Shown in pieces: positions 39,230 through 47,133 of a DNA stretch of 64,000 bases. The notes below the pieces were generated by a model, which did not search any database, was not told the origin of the DNA, and was given only the letters and a program-made list of their open reading frames with translations. A program made the position numbers and the translations under genes. Source of the DNA: Rheinheimera riviphila (lineage in GTDB: Bacteria > Pseudomonadota > Gammaproteobacteria > Enterobacterales > Alteromonadaceae); assembly GCF_004005945.1 (NCBI RefSeq), contig NZ_SACS01000021.1, positions 23,274 to 87,273 on the forward strand, in the 5' to 3' direction. Every line of letters begins with the position of its first letter. Position 1 is the first letter of the stretch.

Positions 39230-39513
39230 TGATGTTCAGCTTGGCTAAATTAGAGAATAATTATGACAATTTCAATATAGAGTTATTAAGCTTTTCAAAA
39301 CGTTATCTCATTTATGTAAAGTATCCTGACACTTTTTTGCTAAGCTTTTGATTTACTGGACGGATCAGTAATTAAGTTTTTTTGAATTAATTTTCAGCAT
39401 CCTTGGTCACGGCAGTTGGCAGGTAAGCACTTCGCCGTTAAGCTGGTTAAAACCTGTTTTTTCAGGCGGTTTTGTTAACATTTGACGCCGCCATTATTGC
39501 CTGCGGAGCAATC

Positions 39514-40989
39514 ATGCCACAACCAGTGATCCTGGCCATTGATCAAGGTACTTCGTCTAGCCGCGCCATGTTATTTAGTCGTGACGGAGAGCTACTTGCG
39601 CAAGCGCAACAAGAGCTGAATTGCCACTTTCCACAATCGGGCTGGGTGGAGCAGGATGCTGAACTGATTTGGTTATCGGTGCTGGCGGTATGCCGGGATG
39701 TGCTGGCGCAAGCTGTCGCGTTGGATCTTGAGGTGACCGGCATCGGCATCAGCAATCAACGTGAAACCACAGTGCTGTGGCATCAACAAAGTGGTGACGT
39801 GCTGGCGCCGGCTATCGTCTGGCAAGATCGGCGCACGGCGGACTATTGTCAACAACTTCAAATCCATGCGCCGCTGGTGCGGAAAAAAACCGGGCTGGAG
39901 TTGGATCCATATTTTTCGGCTTCGAAAATCCGCTGGTTGCTGGACCACCAGCCTGAAGTCAAACAAGCGCTAGATGACCAGCAACTGGCCTTTGGCACTA
40001 TCGATAGCTTTCTACTGTGGCGACTAACCGGCGGCAAAGTACACGCCACCGATACCAGCAATGCCAGCCGCACTTTATTGCTGAACCTGCAAAGCCTAAG
40101 CTGGGATACGGAGTTACTGCAGCTGTTTGATATTCCGCTGGAAATGTTGCCACAGGTGAAACAAAGCGCCGATGATTTTGGCCGCTGCGATGCAAAATGG
40201 TTTGGCACTGAATTGCCAATTCTGGCGCTGATTGGCGATCAACAAGCAGCGGCGATTGGTCAGGGTTGTGTCAGTAGCGGTTCGTTAAAAAGTACATATG
40301 GCACTGGTTGTTTTGCGCTGTTAAATACCGGTTGTCAGCCACTGATTTCCGAACAGCGGCTGTTATGCACTGTCGCCAGTACGGTGCAGGGGCAAACCCA
40401 ATATGCGCTGGAAGGGGCGATTTTTGTTGCAGGTGCGGCGGTAAAATGGCTGCGCGATCAGCTGGGTATTATCCAGTGCGCCAGTGAAACTGAAGCCTTG
40501 GCAGCCAGTCTGCCGGATAACGGTGGTGTGTATTTAGTGCCGGCATTTACCGGTTTGGCGGCGCCTTATTGGCGCTCTGATGTCAAAGCCAGTCTCAGTG
40601 GCCTTAGCCTGGGTAGCGGCAAAGCGCATCTGGCGCGTGCTGTGCTGGAAGCTGTTGTGTATCAAACCAGCGATTTGCTGCAGGCGATGCAAGCGGATGG
40701 TGCCAGTATCAGTCAGCTGCAAATTGACGGTGGTATGGTGGCGAACAACTGGTTCTGTCAGCACTTAGCCGATGTGTTGAATCTGACGGTGCTGAGGCCT
40801 GCTGTGGCTGATACCTCGGCTTATGGCGCGGCATTATTGGCGGGGGTTCAAGCCGGTTGGTACGGCAGTTTGGCCGAAACCGCGTTGGTGCAAAAAGCAG
40901 TGACATGCTTTACACCAGCAATGGCTGCTTCTGAGCGCGCTATGTTGCTGGAAGACTGGCGCCATGCAGTACACAAGGTGCTGAGCTGA
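39514..40989 (+). CDS. glpK: FGGY-family glycerol kinase
   Basis: Phosphorylates glycerol to glycerol-3-phosphate in the cytoplasm. The 491 residues fit GlpK. Visible motifs include AIDQGTSSSRAMLF at the start, ISNQRETTVLW, WQDRRT, IDSFLLWRLTGG, GALIGDQQAA-like GDQQAAAIGQG, and GTGCFAL. GGAG lies five bases before the ATG at 39514; the 14-codon upstream extension is rejected. No glpF or glpD is nearby. Its stop overlaps the start of the TOPRIM-like gene (TGATG), so the pair is co-translated. The sugar-kinase family is broad, but the glycerol assignment looks right. Confidence 0.9.
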   Translation: MPQPVILAIDQGTSSSRAMLFSRDGELLAQAQQELNCHFPQSGWVEQDAELIWLSVLAVCRDVLAQAVALDLEVTGIGISNQRETTVLWHQQSGDVLAPAIVWQDRRTADYCQQLQIHAPLVRKKTGLELDPYFSASKIRWLLDHQPEVKQALDDQQLAFGTIDSFLLWRLTGGKVHATDTSNASRTLLLNLQSLSWDTELLQLFDIPLEMLPQVKQSADDFGRCDAKWFGTELPILALIGDQQAAAIGQGCVSSGSLKSTYGTGCFALLNTGCQPLISEQRLLCTVASTVQGQTQYALEGAIFVAGAAVKWLRDQLGIIQCASETEALAASLPDNGGVYLVPAFTGLAAPYWRSDVKASLSGLSLGSGKAHLARAVLEAVVYQTSDLLQAMQADGASISQLQIDGGMVANNWFCQHLADVLNLTVLRPAVADTSAYGAALLAGVQAGWYGSLAETALVQKAVTCFTPAMAASERAMLLEDWRHAVHKVLS

Positions 40990-41789
40990 TGCTGAAAAAG
41001 TACCTGCAGCAAATTAAAGACGGTAAATCGGTACAGTACAGCAAAATGCTGCAATTACTGCCGCCGGGCTTTTATCAGCGCCGGGCTGAGCTGTTTAAAG
41101 TGCGGGTAGTCGGCGCCGGAAAATGGCAGGTCAGTGTTGTTGATGCTGCGTTGTTTGAACAGTTGTGGCAAAGCGCGCTGGAACCGGCTAGCCGGCAAAT
41201 CGCCAGTTTGCAGGGCGATTCGCACCGCGCCAATACCTCACATAGTTATCTGCTGTTGTATCACCAGGCATTAACCGATGCTCGGCCCGATTTAGTATTG
41301 GCGCAAAGTAAGTTTGATGGCAGCGTGCAGCTACTGCAGAATTTTCAGCCGAAAAAGTGCTTGTTACTGATTGAAAACGAAGAGAATTTCTTCCGCCATC
41401 CTGAAGTTGTCGCTTTGGCGCAGCAGATGTTGGTGCAGGATTTTAGTCTGGCGAGTAGCGATATAGCGTTGGCATCTGGTTCCCGCATTGGTTCGGCGTT
41501 ACTGCAGCCATTTCTGGCGCAGTACAAAGACATCTATTGTGCTTTTGACTATGACGCTGCTGGCCTGGAAACCTTTGATTTGCTGCAGAAAAAATGGGGC
41601 GACAAAGTGAAGTTGGTGGTGTCCCCGGATTTAACGCCCTGGCTTGGTGGTTTTATTCATCCGCCAAAACAACCGCAGCAGCTTACCAAAGCGCTGCAAC
41701 TGGCGGAAAAACATCAGCTGTTTGGCTTGGTGGAGGCATTTAGCAAAACCAAAAACTTCCTGGAGCAGGAAGTTTTGTTGCGAGGGTAA
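40989..41789 (+). CDS. TOPRIM-like protein (DUF7281/JetD-like)
   Basis: The 266-residue protein has an N-terminal winged-helix-like region (~1-90) and a C-terminal region that reads as a TOPRIM fold. LLLIENEENFF (Glu) at ~125-135, and FDYDAAGLETFDLL (Asp-x-Asp) at ~186-200, are at the spacing of the TOPRIM acidic residues. This is also the layout of JetD (DUF2220), the nuclease subunit of Wadjet, although no JetABC genes are here. I recall a DUF7281 family of this kind but am not certain. It is coupled to glpK by a TGATG overlap. Activity unknown. Confidence 0.6.
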   Translation: MLKKYLQQIKDGKSVQYSKMLQLLPPGFYQRRAELFKVRVVGAGKWQVSVVDAALFEQLWQSALEPASRQIASLQGDSHRANTSHSYLLLYHQALTDARPDLVLAQSKFDGSVQLLQNFQPKKCLLLIENEENFFRHPEVVALAQQMLVQDFSLASSDIALASGSRIGSALLQPFLAQYKDIYCAFDYDAAGLETFDLLQKKWGDKVKLVVSPDLTPWLGGFIHPPKQPQQLTKALQLAEKHQLFGLVEAFSKTKNFLEQEVLLRG

Positions 41790-41846
41790 ATGACGCAGAA
41801 GGTATTCATTCGAAAACCGCGGGCTACAACCGCGATTGCCGTCAAT

Positions 41847-41882
41847 GGCGTACTACCGCTGACGCGGTGAGTAGCGCCCTAC
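41847..41882 (-). repeat. REP-like palindromic unit 1
   Basis: A 36-base unit of the GTAGGGCG-xACTxACCGCG-GCGGTAGTxCGCC type, on the minus strand. Outer arms GGCGxACT/AGTxCGCC and inner arms ACCGC/GCGGT both pair. It lies after the TOPRIM gene, followed by six T in plus orientation, and may act as a terminator. Confidence 0.75.
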
Positions 41883-41924
41883 GGTTTTTTATCTTCAAAT
41901 CAATGCTTTAAACGTATGTTAAGC

Positions 41925-41954
41925 GTAGGGCGGACTCACCGCAGGTAGTCCGCC
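41925..41954 (+). repeat. REP-like palindromic unit 2
   Basis: The same unit in the opposite orientation, 42 bases after unit 1, with GGCGGACT and AGTCCGCC arms perfect. It is slightly shortened in the loop. Confidence 0.75.
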
Positions 41955-42015
41955 AACAAGCCTGCAAGCGTCAGTCCATCAACCGGCTTTTTAAAAAAAT
42001 ATGTTCAAGCAAACC

Positions 42016-42786
42016 TTAACTCGTTGCCGCTACCGCTTGTTTCACTTGCAATGCCAACTGCTCTTGCAACGCCGGATCCAGCTTTAACTGGCGCGCCAGT
42101 TCCTGCAAATAGGATTTTTCCATAAAATTCTGCTCATCTACCGTGAGCAAACTAGCCAGATACATCTCTGCTGCCATCGCCTGATCTTTGGCGTGTGAAG
42201 CCACTTCGGCTGGATCCAACGGCTTTTTCAGCTCGCGATCAACCCATTGTTGTAATGAAGGATCTGAGGTTAATTTCGCCACTTCGCCATCAATCAGTTC
42301 ACGCTCACGATCGTCAATATGGCCATCGGCTTTGGCGGCTGCAATCAGTGCCACCAAAATCACGGTGCAATGCACTTCGGCTTGTGGTGCAGACAGCTGA
42401 TCAAAAGGCTGCACCGGATTTGATTGCTGACTTTGCCCCGGGCTCTGCTGCTGATAATTTTGATAAGCTTTAAACGCCAATGCACCAAGCGCAGCTAAAC
42501 CACCGTAAGTGAGTACCGTGCCACCCATTTTCCGGCCGGACTTGCTGCCAAGTAACAAACCTAAAGCACCACCGGCCATCGCGGCGCCACCTTTACCGGA
42601 TAACAACGATGACAGCGTGTCGGTCAGACTGCCGCTGCTTTGGCTTTTTTGCTGGCCGTAGTTGCTGTTGCCAGAAGTCGATTGACCGTAACCTGATTGG
42701 CCATAGCCTGAGCTGCCAGAAGATTTCCCCTGCAACATTTCGCTGCCTGAACGTAATAACTGATCGAGTAAACTTTTAGTATTCAT
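42016..42786 (-). CDS. DUF533/TerB-like inner-membrane protein (YebE-like)
   Basis: The 256-residue protein has a Ser/Gly/Gln/Tyr-rich low-complexity N-terminal region (~20-55, repeats of GYGQS), a glycine-rich hydrophobic stretch (~68-110) that probably enters the membrane, and a TerB-like helical domain (~135-255, ALIAAAKADGHIDDRERELI). This is the DUF533/YebE layout; YebE is an envelope-stress-linked protein of unknown function. The ATG is followed by MNTKSLLDQLL. It is divergent from the nuclease fusion gene. Confidence 0.85.
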   Translation of the reverse strand: MNTKSLLDQLLRSGSEMLQGKSSGSSGYGQSGYGQSTSGNSNYGQQKSQSSGSLTDTLSSLLSGKGGAAMAGGALGLLLGSKSGRKMGGTVLTYGGLAALGALAFKAYQNYQQQSPGQSQQSNPVQPFDQLSAPQAEVHCTVILVALIAAAKADGHIDDRERELIDGEVAKLTSDPSLQQWVDRELKKPLDPAEVASHAKDQAMAAEMYLASLLTVDEQNFMEKSYLQELARQLKLDPALQEQLALQVKQAVAATS

Positions 42787-42957
42787 CCGGTTTCCTTGTG
42801 ATTTCCGTGTGAAGCAGGGGTGTCATAACTGACAAGATAGTCAGAGCTTAACTTTGTCTCTGACCTCACAGCAAGGCCGTAAGTTGCAGCAATCGGCAAA
42901 GCTTTGTATCTGAATGTAACACTTTGAGTGTAGAAAGCGGCGGCCAATAGTTTTAAT

Positions 42958-42973
42958 CTGTACAAATATACAG
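42958..42973 (+). promoter_or_regulatory. LexA-type SOS box before the FAN1-DnaQ gene
   Basis: CTGTACAAATATACAG matches the gammaproteobacterial LexA core CTGT-N8-ACAG exactly, with an AT-rich spacer. It sits 45 bases before the start codon, near possible -35 and -10 elements. SOS control is inferred. Confidence 0.7.
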
Positions 42974-43017
42974 TCTTTGATACACTCAAAATATCCCTGT
43001 TTTTTATAAAATAGCCC

Positions 43018-45330
43018 ATGGCCGCATCACAACTGCAGTTACCACCGGATTATTATCTGACCCATTTTCGCGATTTGCTGGCGGTGTTGCACAGTCGTTA
43101 TCACAGCGTATTGTTGCCGAAGCATCTGCAACTGATTGAAAAATTTCAGCAATTGCCATTAACCGCCCAGCGGCTGTGGGTGCGGCTGTTAAACCGCAAA
43201 GGGCTGGTGTTTGCCCTCAAAGATGTTGAATACGACGAAGTGCCAGATCAAGCGGCCGCGGTGGCGATGCTGTTTCACGCAGGATTACTGGATAGGCCAT
43301 CAACTGCCGAAGATCTCGCTGATTGGCTACAACGCGCCAATAAAGAGCATTTGCTGGAGCTGGTTACTTTGGCGGGTGGTGAACTGGATCCAGTGTTGCC
43401 CGTCCTCAAAAAAGCCAGTACCAAACCGCAGATCCAGCAGTATATAGAACAACATCAGCTACTTACGCCAGGCTCGATCCAATTATGGTCTGAGCAGCAT
43501 GGCGAACTGGTCGCACTGCGGGCGCAAACCGAATTGCAGTATCTGTATTTCCTGTATTTTGGCCGTTTTGAAACCAGCCTAACCGCATTTACACTACGCG
43601 ATTTAGGCATTCTGCCGGGCAGTGGTTTTAAACAAGAATTTCAGGCGCGTTACACCGACCGCGATCAGGCGCTGGCGGCTTTTGCATATGCCCGGTTAAA
43701 ACCACAGCTGCAGACTTTGCAGCAAGGCTGGAAAAGTCTGGATCTACTGGCTCAGGAAGCGGCATTGCGGCAATGGCAACAACAAATGCTGGCGTGGCCT
43801 GAGCCTTTGGATGATCGCACGCGGTTGCAACGGGAAGCGTTATGCACAGCGCTGGGTCGGCTGACAGAAAAGCTGCTCACGCACGTCAGTGGCGATGTTG
43901 TCTTAATAGACGATGCTCATCGTCAGCGCGCTGCATTAACCCAACTCGCCATCGGCTTTTACCAGCAAAGCGCCAGTTATCCGGCATCCGAACGCCTGCT
44001 GCGGTTGTTTTATGCCAATCGCACCGATCCGCAGATGGCGCAAGCCATGCAACAACAGCTTCAGCAAATGCTCGATAACCCAAGTTGCGACGATGAACTG
44101 TGGTTTGCCCGCGATTTTGCCAGTCGTAAACTGCAGCAAAAACCCACCTCAGATTTGACAGACTTTTTACGCAGCGCTGCCACCATCACGCTGGACGAAT
44201 TGTATCTGGGTCAAACCGAACGCGGTGCAGTGCAATATTTTAAGCAACAGGGTTATCAGGCGTTTCATGCCGAAAACGAACTCTGGCTGGGCTTGTTTGG
44301 CTTGTTGTTGTGGCAGCCGTTGTTTGAGTCTGAGCAAAGTGCCATCTACAACGAGTTTGAACGAAGGCCGCGTGATTTAACCAGCGGCGAATTTTATCAG
44401 CGCCAGCAAGCCTTGATTGAACAGCAAATCGCGTTATTGGACGATCCGGCCGTTGCCGTCAAACAACTGCTGAAAACCTACAGCGCACAGTTTCAAAAAG
44501 CCAATGCGGTGTTTAGCTGGCATCCGGATTTGGCGGCGATGTTGCCGTTATTGGTGCATGGCGCGCCAGCTGGGACGCTTTCGAAAATCATCCGGCAGAT
44601 GGCACAGGATTTTCGTCGTTGCAGCAGCGGTTTTCCGGATTTATTGCTGGCCAGAGAAAGTGCCGCTGGCACGCCAGAAATCCAGTTGGTGGAACTCAAA
44701 GCCGTCGGCGACAGTTTAAGGCGCAACCAGCTCACCCGATTGATGAGCCTGCGCGAGTTTGGCTTTGCGGTGTCGCTGATGCAAGTGCAGTGGTGGCAAA
44801 GTCCGGATCGGGTTTATGTGGTGATTGACGTTGAAACCACCGGTGGCAAAGCAGAGAACGATCGCATCACCGACATTGCCGCTTACAAAGTGCAATACGG
44901 CGAGATTATCGATGAGTTTTCCAGCCTGGTGAACCCGCAGCGGCGCATTCCTTATTTTATCCAGAAATTAACCGGCATCACCAACGAGATGGTGGCATCA
45001 GCTCCGCTATTTTCCGAAATTGCCGCCAAGCTTTCGGAATTTATCGGCGACAGTATTTTTGTTGCCCACAACGTTAATTTTGACTACGGTTTTGTCCGAG
45101 CAGAACTTGGCCGTTGTGGTTATCCGCTGCAACTACCGAAGTTTTGCACCGTGGTGCAAATGCGCCGAGCTTACCCGGGGCTTGCCAGTTACAGCCTTGG
45201 CAAGTTGGCGCAACATTTTGAAATTCCACTGCATAACCACCATCGCGCTGCCGCTGATGCCAGAGCGACGGTGGAGCTGTTGAAGCTGATTCAGGCGAAA
45301 ACGTTGGTGGGGGTGGTGCTGCAGGATTGA
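43018..45330 (+). CDS. FAN1-like VRR-NUC nuclease fused to DEDDh (DnaQ-type) exonuclease
   Basis: The 770-residue protein has three parts. The N-terminal region (~1-110) carries LWVRLLNRKGLVFALKDVEY, the FAN1 helix-turn-helix pattern. The middle is helical/TPR-like (~150-480). The VRR-NUC domain (~500-600) has FPDLLLA and LVELKAVGDSLRRNQL, the PD-(D/E)xK core. A DEDDh exonuclease (~600-765) follows with VIDVETTG, FVAHNVNFDYGF and HHRAAADARAT. FAN1 repairs interstrand crosslinks; a fused proofreading-like exonuclease is unusual. A LexA-type box precedes it. It starts at ATG 43018 directly after the promoter. Confidence 0.85.
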   Translation: MAASQLQLPPDYYLTHFRDLLAVLHSRYHSVLLPKHLQLIEKFQQLPLTAQRLWVRLLNRKGLVFALKDVEYDEVPDQAAAVAMLFHAGLLDRPSTAEDLADWLQRANKEHLLELVTLAGGELDPVLPVLKKASTKPQIQQYIEQHQLLTPGSIQLWSEQHGELVALRAQTELQYLYFLYFGRFETSLTAFTLRDLGILPGSGFKQEFQARYTDRDQALAAFAYARLKPQLQTLQQGWKSLDLLAQEAALRQWQQQMLAWPEPLDDRTRLQREALCTALGRLTEKLLTHVSGDVVLIDDAHRQRAALTQLAIGFYQQSASYPASERLLRLFYANRTDPQMAQAMQQQLQQMLDNPSCDDELWFARDFASRKLQQKPTSDLTDFLRSAATITLDELYLGQTERGAVQYFKQQGYQAFHAENELWLGLFGLLLWQPLFESEQSAIYNEFERRPRDLTSGEFYQRQQALIEQQIALLDDPAVAVKQLLKTYSAQFQKANAVFSWHPDLAAMLPLLVHGAPAGTLSKIIRQMAQDFRRCSSGFPDLLLARESAAGTPEIQLVELKAVGDSLRRNQLTRLMSLREFGFAVSLMQVQWWQSPDRVYVVIDVETTGGKAENDRITDIAAYKVQYGEIIDEFSSLVNPQRRIPYFIQKLTGITNEMVASAPLFSEIAAKLSEFIGDSIFVAHNVNFDYGFVRAELGRCGYPLQLPKFCTVVQMRRAYPGLASYSLGKLAQHFEIPLHNHHRAAADARATVELLKLIQAKTLVGVVLQD

Positions 45331-45385
45331 GGTGGCCGTTGCGGCTGACGTTTAAATAAAATGTCAGCTATCGCAAATATCACCG

Positions 45386-45416
45386 TTGACCGCACCTGTA
45401 GACAGGTGCTAATAAT
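45386..45416 (+). promoter_or_regulatory. promoter with operator palindrome for the first toxin-antitoxin pair
   Basis: TTGACC (45386-45391) and TAATAA (45410-45415) frame an 18-base spacer that is almost entirely the palindrome GCACCTGT-AG-ACAGGTGC (45392-45409). A repressor bound there would block RNA polymerase. Autoregulation by the antitoxin, as in Phd/YefM systems, is inferred. Confidence 0.65.
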
Positions 45417-45453
45417 GGCGCTATTCAGCATAACTCAATAGCAGAAGGCTGTG

Positions 45454-45723
45454 ATGCAAACAAAATTTTCTGAAGATGTCATTCCATTATCCGATCTGAA
45501 AGTGAATCCGGGTAAGGTCGTGCATCGAACCAACGACACACACCGCCCCATCTTGTTGACCAGCCGGGGACGCGGCGTCGCAGTCGTGCAAGGATTGGAC
45601 GACTATGAAAAGTCAGCAGAAGAGTTGCGGTTTGTAAAAGCGATTGCCCAAGGGTTGGCAGATATCCGGCAAGGCAATACTGTAACTGTCGAAGAGGCTA
45701 AAAAACGGTTGGGGATCAGTTGA
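45454..45723 (+). CDS. Phd/YefM-type antitoxin
   Basis: The 89-residue antitoxin has an N-terminal DNA-binding Phd/YefM region (VIPLSDLKVNPGKVVHRTND, RPILLTSRGRGVAVVQGLDDYE) and a C-terminal helix that wraps the toxin. It starts at the ATG at 45454, with AGAAGG five bases before; a GTG three bases earlier is not needed. It binds and neutralises the ParE/RelE-like product of the next gene, whose start follows its stop directly. The promoter palindrome just upstream supports autoregulation. Confidence 0.9.
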   Translation: MQTKFSEDVIPLSDLKVNPGKVVHRTNDTHRPILLTSRGRGVAVVQGLDDYEKSAEELRFVKAIAQGLADIRQGNTVTVEEAKKRLGIS

Positions 45724-46014
45724 ATGATCCTGAACATTGCGCAGTCTGCTCTGGCTGATCTACAGCAGATCCAGCAATATTATCTGGAACAAGGTAGTGC
45801 TGATGTTGGGCAGAAAATATTGCAGGAAATTTTTCAGCAGATTGAGATGATTGTCGCGCATCCGGATGCAGGCCGGATAGTACCAGAGTTTGCTCAGCTG
45901 CAAATTCGTGAAATTATCTATCCGCCATTTCGTATCGTCTATTTACGTGAAGTTGATTCCGTACAACTGATCCGGGTGTGGCGAAGTGAGCGGTTGTTGA
46001 TATTGCCACCGTAG
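45724..46014 (+). CDS. RelE/ParE-family toxin
   Basis: The 96-residue toxin has the ParE/RelE pattern: N-terminal helices, then IREIIYPPFRIVYLREVDSVQLIRVWRSER. The Arg and Tyr residues here fit either ParE (gyrase) or RelE (ribosome-dependent RNase); the target is not decided by sequence. It begins immediately after the antitoxin stop, as in a standard two-gene operon. It converges on the SDR gene with 106 bases between them. Confidence 0.88.
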   Translation: MILNIAQSALADLQQIQQYYLEQGSADVGQKILQEIFQQIEMIVAHPDAGRIVPEFAQLQIREIIYPPFRIVYLREVDSVQLIRVWRSERLLILPP

Positions 46015-46120
46015 GTTTGAAGTAACTTGACGTAGTGACGTAAGTCATCAGACGACCACAGTATCACCGGCGACATGCAGCCGCCGATGATTGATGCGTT
46101 TATACCTTTCGAACATGATC

Positions 46121-46915
46121 CTATAAAAACATCCCACCCGAAGCTTCAATCCGCTGGGCATTGATCCAACCTGCCTGATCGCTGAGCAATAACGCCAAAG
46201 CACCGCCGATATCATCCGGCTGGCCAACGCGGCCCAAGGCGGTTTGACTGGCGATAAACTGATTGATACCTGCATTGTCACGCACTGCACCACCGCCAAA
46301 GTCGGTTTCAATGGCGCCGGGAGCAAGCACGTTGACACGAATGCCACGTTCGCCGAGCTCCTTTGCCCAATATTTGGTCATGGTTTCCACCGCGCCTTTC
46401 ATAGTGGCGTAAGCGCCATAACCCGGAATAGCAAAACGGGTCAGGCCGGTCGACACATTCACAATACGGCCGCCTCTAGCCAGCAACGGCAGTAACTGCT
46501 GCGTCAGGAAAAACGGCCCTTTGACGTGAATATTCATCAGTAAATCAAACTGTTCGACGCTGGTCTCGATCATCGGCACGTGAATGCCAATCCCGGCGTT
46601 ATTGACCAGAAAATCAAACCGACTACGCTGCCACTGTTGTTGCAACTGTTGCTGTACCGCCGCGGCAAAGTCGCCGAACTGCTGGCTTTGTCCAACATCG
46701 AGTTGCAATGCTACCGCTTTACGGCCGAGTTGTGCCACTTCGGCCACCACAGCGGCGGCGTCATCGGCGTTGTGTTGATAAGTCAGAATCAAATCAACAC
46801 CTTGTTTGGCCAACTGCAGTGCCATATTTTTACCGAGACCACGACTGGCGCCGGTGATTAAGGCGATTTTTGGCGCTGCAGATTGAATTGTTGTTGAGGT
46901 TGTCATGTGCGACAT
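46121..46915 (-). CDS. SDR-family oxidoreductase
   Basis: The 264-residue NAD(P)-dependent short-chain dehydrogenase has the TGASRGLGKNMA cofactor motif (~19-30), NNAGIG, and the Ser/Tyr/Lys triad with YATMK. The C-terminus ASGGMFL matches classical SDRs. I use the ATG at 46915, which follows AGGAGAGCACC; a longer N-terminus from 46960 is possible but lacks a ribosome site. It is divergent from a LysR gene, the usual setting for such enzymes. Substrate unknown. Confidence 0.9.
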   Translation of the reverse strand: MSHMTTSTTIQSAAPKIALITGASRGLGKNMALQLAKQGVDLILTYQHNADDAAAVVAEVAQLGRKAVALQLDVGQSQQFGDFAAAVQQQLQQQWQRSRFDFLVNNAGIGIHVPMIETSVEQFDLLMNIHVKGPFFLTQQLLPLLARGGRIVNVSTGLTRFAIPGYGAYATMKGAVETMTKYWAKELGERGIRVNVLAPGAIETDFGGGAVRDNAGINQFIASQTALGRVGQPDDIGGALALLLSDQAGWINAQRIEASGGMFL

Positions 46916-47024
46916 GGTGCTCTCCTGGGATTGTTTAGCTGCTGTATTTCGAACTGGCACCAGTGTATTGCTAAGCAGAAGTTGGATAAACGCTGCTCGA
47001 GTGGATAGACTGTTTGTTAATAGC

Positions 47025-47041
47025 TGACAATGAAGCTGTCA
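47025..47041. promoter_or_regulatory. candidate LysR-type operator
   Basis: TGACA-N7-TGTCA is a perfect inverted repeat in the 218-base gap between the divergent SDR and LysR genes. It fits the T-N11-A spacing class loosely. Binding by the adjacent LysR is inferred. Confidence 0.4.
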
Positions 47042-47133
47042 AAGCCCGCTGCAGTAACCGAAAGGTAGTTAGGTTGGAAGGTAGGTAGCCGGAACAGCCC
47101 GGTTGTCAGAACAAACAAGCAGGATCAATTCAG

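Larger units (their letters stand above)
39026..39513. other. intergenic region with repeats, between nuclease and glpK
   Basis: About 490 bases without a gene. It carries a 13-base AT-rich tandem repeat (39082-39132) and a 9-base inverted repeat (39205-39229). Promoters for both divergent genes must lie here. The AT-rich tract after 39240 is the likelier area for the glpK promoter, but no clear -35/-10 pair stands out. Confidence 0.5.
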
